Positions 1-5,019 of a stretch of 5,019 nucleotides of DNA are shown piece after piece. The translations under genes were made by a program, and so were the position numbers. Source of the DNA: Massilia sp. (GTDB taxonomy: Bacteria; Pseudomonadota; Gammaproteobacteria; Burkholderiales; Burkholderiaceae_D). The stretch lies in contig JAQGNM010000257.1 in assembly GCA_028291845.1 (NCBI GenBank), positions 1 through 5,019 on the forward strand, written 5' to 3'. The notes below the pieces were generated by a model. The model did not search any database. It was not told the origin of the DNA and saw nothing but the letters and a program-made list of their open reading frames with translations. Position 1 is the first letter of the stretch. The number at the start of each line of letters is the position of its first letter.

Positions 1-143
1 AATTTCCAAGAGGACACACAAGATAAATCAAGTTCGCCTTGCGGAGCCGCCGGGTATAGCACTTGAGCGAGAAAGTCGCATGCAGTTTGGGTAAATCGTT
101 TTCAGCTCCTGGTGCCATTCGGGCCAACCGGGCTGGCAGACGT
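1..143. other. Intergenic, no supported feature
   Basis: Beyond the operon terminator I see no supported gene. A minus-strand frame opens at an ATG at 118 and stays open to the window edge (about 39 codons), and a plus-strand frame is open from the edge to a stop at 92-94. Neither has a ribosome-binding site inside the window or a recognisable product, so either could be the end of an off-window gene or chance. Confidence 0.4.
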
Positions 144-174
144 AAAAAAGCCCACTCGCGCACGGGTGGGCTTT
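144..174 (-). terminator. Rho-independent terminator of the exported-protein operon
   Basis: A perfect nine-base stem (147-155 with 166-174, AAAGCCCAC / GTGGGCTTT) encloses a ten-base loop. Read on the minus strand it ends in a run of six T (144-149). It lies about 53 bases after the stop codon of the Sel1/PEGA gene, exactly where the operon should end. The stem is symmetric enough that it could also act weakly on the plus strand, where it is followed by TTTGTTATTT. Confidence 0.88.
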
Positions 175-226
175 GTTATTTGGCAAACTTCGCTTCATGG
201 AAACGAAGAAGAAAACGTGGCACCAA

Positions 227-1612
227 TCAGAACCTGCCAACCTCGATCTGACGCAGTGCCATATCCGCCTGCTCGTGGCCGCCCTCCTTCGCCTTGCGCA
301 ACCACGCCATCGCTTGATCGCGGTCTTTCGGCACGCCCAGGCCATCTCGATACGACAAGCCCAAGGCGAACATGCCGTGGGGACTGCCGGCAGCTGCAGC
401 GCGCTGAAACCATGACGCGGCCATTGCCGGGTCCTTTGGCACACCGGTACCCGCCGTGTAGAAGCTGCCAAGGTTGACCATGGCGGTGGCATTGCCCAAT
501 TCAGCGGATTTGCGCGACCAATGCACTGCGAGATCGAAATTTCTCGGTAGGATGATTCCCTTCGCGTAGTAGTGGCCAAGCGCCGCCATTGCATCGGCAT
601 TGCCCAGTTCAGCACCCTTTTTCGCCAACGCCAGCGCACGATCGGGATTGTAGGGCACGCCCTCCGGCGCATTTCCGTAGACGCTGGCGAGCATGCCGAT
701 GGGACGCACACTGCCGTTTTCCATGGCCTTTTCCCACCACGCGACAGCTTGTACGGGATCGCGCGCAAGTCCGCCGGTGCCGGCAAAGTACATATTGCCC
801 ATGCCGTTCATCGCACGGCCGTTGCCTGCCGCCGCCGCGCGCTCAAACCACTGACGCGCTTGCGCATAGTCCCTGGCTACGCCAATGCCGTTGAAATAGG
901 CTGCGCCCACCCCGGCCTGGCCTGTCGGATCGCCCGCCTCGGCCGCCTTGCGGTACCAGGCAAGCGACTGCGCCGCATCCTGGCTCACGTGCTCGCCTTT
1001 TTCGTAGCGCTCGCCCAGTTGCGCCATCGCCGCTGGTTCGCCCGCGGCGGCGGCCTTGGCCAACCATTCATGCGCAAGCGCCGGGTCGGGCGGGCCGCCA
1101 TTGCCGCTTGCATGAAATTCGGCAAGCGCAAGCATGGCGGCCGCGTCGCCTGCCGCCGCCGCCTTGCGGGTGCGCGCAAGCTTGTCTTCCATGGTGCGCC
1201 TGCGCTCATCGGCGGCGCGGGCCTGACGCGCCGCCTCGGCGTCGATACGGGCCTGCCGGACCCGTTGGGCGGCAGCCGTCAGTTGTGGTGCCGACAGGAT
1301 CACTTCGATGCGCTTGGCGCTGTCGGCGCCCATGCGTATCGTCTGCTCGAACACGCGCTCTTGCTCGGCGCCTGCCGGCTTGCTTACGCGCAGTATCAAC
1401 TGGCCTGCCGCCACCCGCAAGTCGACAGGGCATTCGCCGCGAAATTTGCCGTTGACAAATACCTCAGCGCCGGCTGCTTCATCTTCGCAGCTGATGCGCA
1501 ATGACGAATCAAGCTCCGCCGGCGTCGCTGCTGCTGCGGCCGCATGGGCAAGCGGCGCTGTCCCAAGGGACAATAGCGCTATGCACACCGCCGCAATCAT
1601 GTTGACTTGCAT
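227..1612 (-). CDS. Secreted PEGA-domain and Sel1-repeat (TPR-like) protein
   Basis: 461 residues. Residues 1-24 form a signal peptide with a hydrophobic core (MIAAVCIALLSLG) and a likely cut after LAHA, so the protein should reach the periplasm. Residues about 38-106 resemble a PEGA beta-domain (VFVNGKFRGECPVDL..AAG), with C42 and C61 placed to form a disulfide. Residues about 112-148 are an Ala/Arg-rich helix. Residues about 149-445 hold eight Sel1-type repeats of about 36 residues, with the usual A..G...A...LG..Y..G.GV..D...A..W pattern; the fifth is the least regular. Sel1 arrays are protein-interaction scaffolds and PEGA domains are often found in surface or cell-wall proteins; the partner here is unknown. 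The start is fixed by an AGGAG motif at 1619-1623, six bases before the ATG. It is the last gene of the presumed operon, 57 bases after its neighbour, and is followed by a strong terminator. The domain calls are firm; the biological role is not. Confidence 0.93.
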   Translation of the reverse strand: MQVNMIAAVCIALLSLGTAPLAHAAAAAATPAELDSSLRISCEDEAAGAEVFVNGKFRGECPVDLRVAAGQLILRVSKPAGAEQERVFEQTIRMGADSAKRIEVILSAPQLTAAAQRVRQARIDAEAARQARAADERRRTMEDKLARTRKAAAAGDAAAMLALAEFHASGNGGPPDPALAHEWLAKAAAAGEPAAMAQLGERYEKGEHVSQDAAQSLAWYRKAAEAGDPTGQAGVGAAYFNGIGVARDYAQARQWFERAAAAGNGRAMNGMGNMYFAGTGGLARDPVQAVAWWEKAMENGSVRPIGMLASVYGNAPEGVPYNPDRALALAKKGAELGNADAMAALGHYYAKGIILPRNFDLAVHWSRKSAELGNATAMVNLGSFYTAGTGVPKDPAMAASWFQRAAAAGSPHGMFALGLSYRDGLGVPKDRDQAMAWLRKAKEGGHEQADMALRQIEVGRF

Positions 1613-1618
1613 ATCTAA

Positions 1619-1623
1619 CTCCT
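1619..1623 (-). promoter_or_regulatory. Ribosome-binding site of the Sel1/PEGA gene
   Basis: AGGAG on the minus strand, six bases before the ATG at 1612. It is the best ribosome-binding site of the annotated genes and settles the start of this protein. Confidence 0.8.
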
Positions 1624-1669
1624 GTTGATCGCTGAGGCCGAGCTGATTGCACGAACTCAGCCGATGGTG

Positions 1670-2902
1670 TCATGGACAAGTCTGCACAGAAGCAACCCGG
1701 ACCCGGACACTCTTGACATCACAGCCCGGTTTGGGATCGATCTGATAGGTGTCGCCAAAGCAGCCCGACATGCCGATGAAATTTTTGGCGGTGCCGCGTA
1801 TGGCTTGCTGGCCGGGGCAGCTTGCCTCGTAATTGACATCGATACACGCGCCGCCCTGCGGCTCTTTCACGCGCGGCACCGTGCCGGTGGCGTAGTAGTG
1901 CCCGGCGCCATCCGGGCACTTGGTAGCGGCGAGCCTGATGCCGTTCGTCATGGCGGCGTGGAAGTCCATCATTTCCTTGCGTGCCGCCGCCTTGTCGGCT
2001 TCCTGCTGCGCCAGGCGCTCGGCCTGTTCGCGCTCCTTGCGCTGGCGCGCTTGCGTTGCCTGCTGCTCGCGCTCCTGCCGCCTTTGCGTTTCCGCTGCAA
2101 GCTGGTCGCGCTCGCGGTCTCGTTCCCGTGCTGCATTGGTCTGCGCCGCCAGGCGTTCCTGGCGCGACTTTTCCACTGACGCGTCTTGTTGCTGCCGCTC
2201 GCGCGCCGTGCGCTGCCCGTCCTGCCTGCTACGTTCCTCGGCAAGCCGTTGCGAGTCAGCGCGCTGGCGGTTGCGCTCGGCGTCGGCTTGGTTCTGGCGG
2301 CTGCGCTCGGCATCGGCCTGGACCTCGCGCGCTCGCGCGTCACTGGCACGGCGCAGCGCGATGAGCTGCTGGGCGCGCTGGGCGGCGTTGAGATTGTTGA
2401 AATTTTGAATGACCGCGTTGAATGCACCGGCAATCTGCGCGTTGTTATCGGCTTCCCGTTCGTCGCGTTCTTGCGCGCGCGCCGCCCACGCGGCTTTATT
2501 ACGCCGGTCCTGTTCGCGCTCCTCTTCTTCCTGGGCGATCCTGCGCTTTTCCTGGGCGATACGGCGAGCTTCCTCGGCAGCTTCCTGTTCGGCCCGCAAG
2601 CGCGCCTGGCGTTCCTGCTCGACCTTGACCCTGGCGTCCGTGAGCACCTGGTTGCCGCGCGACCAGTCGCTCAAGTTCTGTCCGCCTTTGGCGAGCTTTT
2701 TCGCCTTTGACAGGCTTAGTTCGGCGCAAGAAAAGTCGTTTACCCGCACACACCCTTCTGAACGTGCAAGCAAGTCGAGCATTTCGGCGCGGTCAAGACG
2801 ATCGAGACGGTCGACCATCTTGTCCTGGTTTGCGGCAAAAGCAGGGAGCAGCGCGCCGGCCAGCAGCGTCGATGCGGCGACTTGCCGCCACCGCCGCGCC
2901 AC
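1670..2902 (-). CDS. Secreted coiled-coil protein with cysteine-rich C-terminal domain
   Basis: No family is recognised. From the chosen GTG start it has 410 residues. Residues 1-23 are a compact signal peptide (n-region ARRWRQ, core AASTLLAGALL, cut after AFA). Residues 24-85 are a small helical segment with C51 and C59. Residues about 92-152 and 176-313 are Arg/Glu/Gln/Ala-rich heptad-like coiled coils, separated by an Asn-rich break at 153-175. Residues 328-410 form a compact, non-helical-looking domain with six cysteines (329, 353, 362, 381, 394, 409), likely three disulfides. The reading frame stays open up to an ATG at 3082, with other ATGs at 2995 and 2980. All three overlap the lipoprotein gene, none has a convincing ribosome-binding site, and they would bury the signal peptide behind 26-60 extra residues. 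The GTG also lacks a good site (GAGAAG lies 21 bases away), so translational coupling to the lipoprotein gene is possible. The gene is real; the exact start is uncertain. Confidence 0.88.
   Translation of the reverse strand: MARRWRQVAASTLLAGALLPAFAANQDKMVDRLDRLDRAEMLDLLARSEGCVRVNDFSCAELSLSKAKKLAKGGQNLSDWSRGNQVLTDARVKVEQERQARLRAEQEAAEEARRIAQEKRRIAQEEEEREQDRRNKAAWAARAQERDEREADNNAQIAGAFNAVIQNFNNLNAAQRAQQLIALRRASDARAREVQADAERSRQNQADAERNRQRADSQRLAEERSRQDGQRTARERQQQDASVEKSRQERLAAQTNAARERDRERDQLAAETQRRQEREQQATQARQRKEREQAERLAQQEADKAAARKEMMDFHAAMTNGIRLAATKCPDGAGHYYATGTVPRVKEPQGGACIDVNYEASCPGQQAIRGTAKNFIGMSGCFGDTYQIDPKPGCDVKSVRVRVASVQTCP
2265..2321 (-). repeat. 30-base tandem duplication inside the coiled-coil gene
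   Basis: Two adjacent near-identical 30-base units (second begins at 2295) encode the decapeptides QADAERSRQN and QADAERNRQR. It points to growth of the coiled coil by unit duplication. Confidence 0.6.
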
Positions 2903-2933
2903 GACCGAGAGAACACTGGCTATCTTCTCGAAT

Positions 2934-3197
2934 TTAAAAGCCAAGATCGCTGCATTTCGAATATTGGGAAGACGTCTCATCGCCGATCGTGCCATAGGCG
3001 TATTTTGTGCAAAATTTGGGGGAGACGTTACTGCAACTCTTCGGCCTTCCGGCCATGGACGTGTAGGTACATGCGCGTGCATCCGAAGCGGTCAGTAAAC
3101 CATTGTTTGGGTCTGTCTCGGCAGTTCCAGCGCCACAGCTGGCTAATAACAAGCACAAACCTGGAACGCCAAATATTTTGAAGCAAGCTTTTTTCAT
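2934..3197 (-). CDS. Small cysteine-rich lipoprotein
   Basis: 87 residues. The N-terminus is a classic lipoprotein signal: MKK, a hydrophobic core, then the lipobox LASC with the lipidated cysteine at residue 21. Gly at +2 gives no inner-membrane retention signal, so the outer membrane is the expected destination. The mature part is about 67 residues with four more cysteines (43, 55, 63, 82), probably two disulfides, and is rich in Ser, Thr and Tyr. No family is recognised. I chose ATG 3197 over an in-frame TTG four codons upstream, because a GAG lies seven bases before the ATG and MKK is the natural start of such a signal. It is the first gene of the presumed operon, ending about 31 bases before the GTG chosen for the coiled-coil gene. 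Base composition is more AT-rich than the two genes after it, which may mark a different origin or simply a small fast-evolving gene. Confidence 0.78.
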   Translation of the reverse strand: MKKACFKIFGVPGLCLLLASCGAGTAETDPNNGLLTASDARACTYTSMAGRPKSCSNVSPKFCTKYAYGTIGDETSSQYSKCSDLGF

Positions 3198-3268
3198 ATT
3201 GATACTCAAGTTATCGTTAAAAATCAGCGTCCTCTAGCGTTTGTAGAAACACCTCAAGGGCGAAGCGC

Positions 3269-3296
3269 CATATACGAACTTGATTTTAGGTATGAA
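3269..3296 (-). promoter_or_regulatory. Candidate sigma-70-type promoter of the exported-protein operon
   Basis: On the minus strand, TTCATA (3296-3291, four of six to the -35 consensus) is followed after 16 bases by TATATG (3274-3269, four of six to the -10 consensus). It would start transcription near 3262, giving a leader of about 65 bases before the lipoprotein ATG. The match is modest, but it sits in the one AT-rich part of the gap. A six-base inverted repeat (GCCATC at 3307-3312, GATGGC at 3325-3330) just upstream of the -35 could be an operator; that is speculative. Confidence 0.35.
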
Positions 3297-3404
3297 ATAT
3301 AGCTGGGCCATCCCCCATTTGAGTGATGGCATGTAATTGTTCACTGCCGCGTCGTCAGCCGTTAAGTAACGCGTACTGGATAGCCTGCGGCAAACGATTT
3401 GCGC

Positions 3405-3450
3405 GGGTGCAGCCGGCTGCGCGAGCGCGCGCGCAGGCTTGACCGCACCC
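3405..3450. terminator. GC-rich hairpin after the LuxR-type gene, possible terminator
   Basis: Two nested stems, GGGTGC / GCACCC (3405-3410 with 3445-3450) and CTGCGCG / CGCGCAG (3417-3423 with 3430-3436), form a strong structure 14 bases after the regulator's stop codon. No T-run follows on the minus strand, so it is not a textbook intrinsic terminator; a second small hairpin (GCAAA-CGA-TTTGC, 3390-3402) comes next. It may stall polymerase, protect the 3' end or help Rho-dependent termination. Confidence 0.35.
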
Positions 3451-3464
3451 TGTTGGCGCCGGTG

Positions 3465-4589
3465 CTAATGCTTGGCGATGAAATATGCTGGGCTCGACAG
3501 CACCAGTGCCATCAAATCGACCTGGCGATGCGTGCCGGTCTTATTGAAAATACTTTTCAACTGGCTGCGTACTGTATGAATAGAGATGTCGCGGTCCGCG
3601 GCAGCGTCTTCCAGAGTTTTCCCCGCGCATAGCGCAACGACCAGTTGGGCTTCCGCACCAGTGAGCGAGAACAAACGTTCCACCAGTTCGGCTGTGGCCT
3701 TCGGGATAGTCCGAGAGTCATAAATGAACAAGATGGCAGCGCCGCGCAGGCCCGAAGCGGCCGGCCGCACCGGCGTGATCATCAGTGTCAGAGATGGCAA
3801 TCCACTGCGCGGAACAATCACAACTCCGGGGGCGGCGCTGTCAGCGCCCCGGCTTGCACTGACGGCGGCCATAACTTCTAAATTAAGCTGCTTCGTCAAT
3901 GCCACATTATTGGTACAGAAATGACGGTCGTCCATCCAGAACCATACTCGCTGTTCCAGGATCGCCTGCGCGGACTGATTTTGATATGCGACACAACCGG
4001 ACTCATCAAACATAATCGACGGCATGGCAAGGATGTCCAAGCCGGCGGTAAGAACGCTCTGCCCTACCTGCAGTTCGATGAAGCGCTGACGCATTTGCAC
4101 GGCACGCTGCAAGTGGACGATAACACGGTTGAACACGTCCAGCTCAGTTTGGCTAAATGGCGCTTGCACGCGCGAGCGTTGCATGATGACCTGGGTGCAC
4201 CACACACCCTCCTTCAAAACAATTGCGCCGGCCGCGTACGCAACCCCCTGAGGCACCACCCAGTCGCGAAAAAAACGGGTATTGGAGTACACCGATTCCG
4301 CCAGGTGAACATTGGTAGCATAAAACTTAGCGATCGCAGATGTCGCCATATGACCGGCAAGCATGTCTTCCCTGCCAAATTCTATTGCATAGCTCTCAAG
4401 CCATCGACGCTCGATACCCCTTTGCCACAAGCCCTTCGAATCACCATTCAACACATTGTGCGTAAACAGCATCGCCGCCTTCAGCGCAAATGTATCGACA
4501 AGCTTGTCGATGCACTCCTGGAACCCGGTAGGCGCAGTCACGGCATCATAAATGCTGCCGATAAGGGCATCGAAGTCTAGGGTTTGCAT
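3465..4589 (-). CDS. LuxR-type (GerE HTH) transcriptional regulator
   Basis: 374 residues, a usual length for the stand-alone regulators with an N-terminal sensor region and a C-terminal LuxR helix-turn-helix. Residues about 305-365 are the DNA-binding domain: it opens with LTGAEAQLV, has AGKTLEDAA where family members usually have G.s..eIA, and carries the recognition helix SIHTVRSQLKSIFNKTG (336-352) followed by R355 and L359. Residues about 1-160 look like a GAF-type or related sensory fold. A helical linker at about 158-176 leads to a PAS-like segment (about 182-290; LDILAMPSIMFDESGCVAYQN). There is no phospho-receiver domain and I do not see the typical acyl-homoserine-lactone-binding motif set, so the signal is unknown. 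The first ATG is used; it has no clear Shine-Dalgarno sequence. The gene lies 267 bases upstream of the exported-protein operon, same strand, and is a candidate regulator of it. Confidence 0.93.
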   Translation of the reverse strand: MQTLDFDALIGSIYDAVTAPTGFQECIDKLVDTFALKAAMLFTHNVLNGDSKGLWQRGIERRWLESYAIEFGREDMLAGHMATSAIAKFYATNVHLAESVYSNTRFFRDWVVPQGVAYAAGAIVLKEGVWCTQVIMQRSRVQAPFSQTELDVFNRVIVHLQRAVQMRQRFIELQVGQSVLTAGLDILAMPSIMFDESGCVAYQNQSAQAILEQRVWFWMDDRHFCTNNVALTKQLNLEVMAAVSASRGADSAAPGVVIVPRSGLPSLTLMITPVRPAASGLRGAAILFIYDSRTIPKATAELVERLFSLTGAEAQLVVALCAGKTLEDAAADRDISIHTVRSQLKSIFNKTGTHRQVDLMALVLSSPAYFIAKH

Positions 4590-4643
4590 GTTTAAGTGTT
4601 AATGCACAGAAATATCAAATATACACGATTTGGAGGCACTAAT

Positions 4644-4735
4644 ATGATTTACGCATGCAAGGCCAAATGAGGCACCGATTTATTCTGGCGGATGGAATCG
4701 GTCACGCAACAGATGACGAAAATGCAGCCCGGTAA
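4644..4735 (+). other. Two overlapping mini-ORFs with a good ribosome-binding site
   Basis: On the plus strand GGAGG (4632-4636) lies seven bases before an ATG at 4644 that opens an eight-codon ORF (MIYACKAK, stop 4668-4670). Its stop overlaps, as ATGA, the start of a 22-codon ORF at 4667 (begins MRHRFILADG, stop 4733-4735). A weak TATACA -10-like hexamer lies at 4620-4625. The arrangement resembles a translated leader or coupled leader peptides, but such short ORFs arise by chance and no downstream gene is visible, so I do not claim a real gene. Confidence 0.2.
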
Positions 4736-4813
4736 GGTGCAACACCGCAGTCATGCCGGGGCATAGCGAGGATTTGCAACGCAGCTCGGCACTTTTCGTG
4801 TGCCGAGTCCGCC
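4674..4813 (+). ncRNA. Candidate structured RNA in the gap right of the LuxR-type gene
   Basis: Three stems follow each other. ACCGATT (4674-4680) pairs with AATCGGT (4696-4702) around a 15-base loop. ATGAC...TGC...GGTG (4713-4739) pairs with CACC-GCA-GTCAT (4743-4754), with internal bulges. CTCGGCAC (4785-4792) pairs with GTGCCGAG (4800-4807). In addition GGCGGA in the first loop (4687-4692) is complementary to TCCGCC (4808-4813) right after the third stem, which could form a pseudoknot. No known riboswitch or sRNA family is recognised. The strand is chosen only because the upstream GGAGG/ATG and TATACA-like signals point that way; the stems would also form on the other strand, as the leader of the LuxR-type gene. 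Confidence 0.25.
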
Positions 4814-4881
4814 GTCATGAATAAATCAGTGCTTCCCTAAGCGCGGGCAGAGGGAATCCCCAAGCTTGCCCGTGTTAATGC

Positions 4882-4929
4882 AAAAATACGCTCCCGCCGT
4901 GGTAATGGTGTTCAGTTAAGGCGGGAGTG
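4882..4929 (-). terminator. Probable rho-independent terminator for an off-window minus-strand gene
   Basis: CTCCCGCC (4891-4898) pairs with GGCGGGAG (4920-4927), extended by one wobble and one more pair, around a 21-base loop. On the minus strand the stem is followed by TATTTTT (down to about 4882), as an intrinsic terminator needs. The loop is long. It would end a transcript entering from the right edge and insulate the LuxR-type gene. Confidence 0.55.
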
Positions 4930-4939
4930 CGCACCCAAT

Positions 4940-5012
4940 GGGACAGGCACCTGCGGCGCCAGTCCCCCTGCTGCTGAGGATCCGGGCGGCTATTAGTAGG
5001 GGGACTGGCACC
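4940..5012. repeat. REP-like palindromic element
   Basis: Arm 4955-4969 (GGCGCCAGTCCCCCT) is the reverse complement, with one mismatch, of arm 4998-5012 (AGGGGGACTGGCACC), with a 28-base interior. A second, imperfect hairpin nests at the left: GGGACAGGC at 4940-4948 against GCCAGTCCC at 4958-4966. Such paired GGGAC-A/T-GGC palindromes between genes are the build of REP elements moved by RAYT transposases. Only one copy is in this window, so its repetitive nature is inferred from the build and from general knowledge of these sequence words. Confidence 0.6.
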
Positions 5013-5019
5013 GGAGGGT

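Noticed and set aside
1..118. Minus-strand ORF from ATG 118 open to the left edge (starts MAPGAENDLPKL)
   Set aside because: No ribosome-binding site, starts only 26 bases after a strong terminator with no visible promoter, and too short within the window to judge.
28..786. Minus-strand open frame of 252 codons overlapping the Sel1 gene and its terminator
   Set aside because: It is out of frame with the Sel1 repeats, runs straight through the terminator hairpin, and its product is Arg/Trp/Cys-rich with no recognisable motif.
572..1504. Long plus-strand open frame (310 codons) opposite the Sel1/PEGA gene
   Set aside because: It is antisense to a gene with clear signal peptide, PEGA and Sel1 repeats. 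Its product is low-complexity Arg/Ala/His-rich, as expected from the reverse frame of GC-rich code.
1920..3098. Plus-strand open frames (162 and 229 codons) opposite the coiled-coil gene
   Set aside because: They are rich in Arg, Ser, Cys and Ala, the typical reverse-frame image of a Glu/Gln/Arg/Ala coiled coil, with no start signals.
3921..4580. Plus-strand open frame of 219 codons opposite the LuxR-type gene
   Set aside because: Shadow of a confidently identified regulator; no recognisable domain and no ribosome-binding site.
4674..4813. Known riboswitch (c-di-GMP or cobalamin type) in the structured gap
   Set aside because: A CACGCA word at 4703-4708 recalls the c-di-GMP class, but the rest of the conserved core and its stem order are missing; no cobalamin-box-like sequence was found.
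1..5019. CRISPR array, tRNA, rRNA or insertion sequence
   Set aside because: No regularly spaced direct repeats, no tRNA-like cloverleaf or rRNA stretch, and no transposase-like product were seen on either strand.

Overview
The window reads as a chromosomal segment of a GC-rich proteobacterium, most likely a betaproteobacterium of the Burkholderiales/Oxalobacteraceae type. This rests on strongly GC-biased third codon positions in two of the genes, a GAF/PAS-like LuxR-type regulator of a build common in that group, and a REP-like palindrome at the right edge built from GGGACAGGCACC / GTGCCAGTCCCC words that I associate with Massilia, Duganella and Janthinobacterium-like genomes. The genus is inference.

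All four protein-coding genes I support lie on the minus strand, so the window reads right to left. From the right edge: a REP-like inverted repeat (about 4940-5012), a hairpin with a T-run serving minus-strand transcription (about 4882-4929), and a roughly 290-base stem-loop-rich intergenic stretch. That stretch may encode a structured RNA and/or two tiny overlapping ORFs on the plus strand. Then comes a 374-residue LuxR-type (GerE helix-turn-helix) regulator (4589-3465). A 267-base gap follows, holding a GC-rich hairpin after the regulator and a plausible sigma-70-like promoter for the next unit.

That next unit is a likely three-gene operon of exported proteins: a small four-cysteine lipoprotein (3197-2934), a secreted long coiled-coil protein with a six-cysteine C-terminal domain (about 2902-1670), and a secreted PEGA + Sel1-repeat protein (1612-227). 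A clear intrinsic terminator at 144-174 ends it. All three proteins carry export signals. The second and third contain helical or repeat scaffolds and probable disulfides, so the operon most likely builds an envelope-located, protein-protein-interaction assembly. Its function is not known to me. The regulator lies directly upstream in the same direction and could control the operon, but nothing in the sequence proves this.

Bases 1-143 beyond the terminator hold nothing I can support as a gene.
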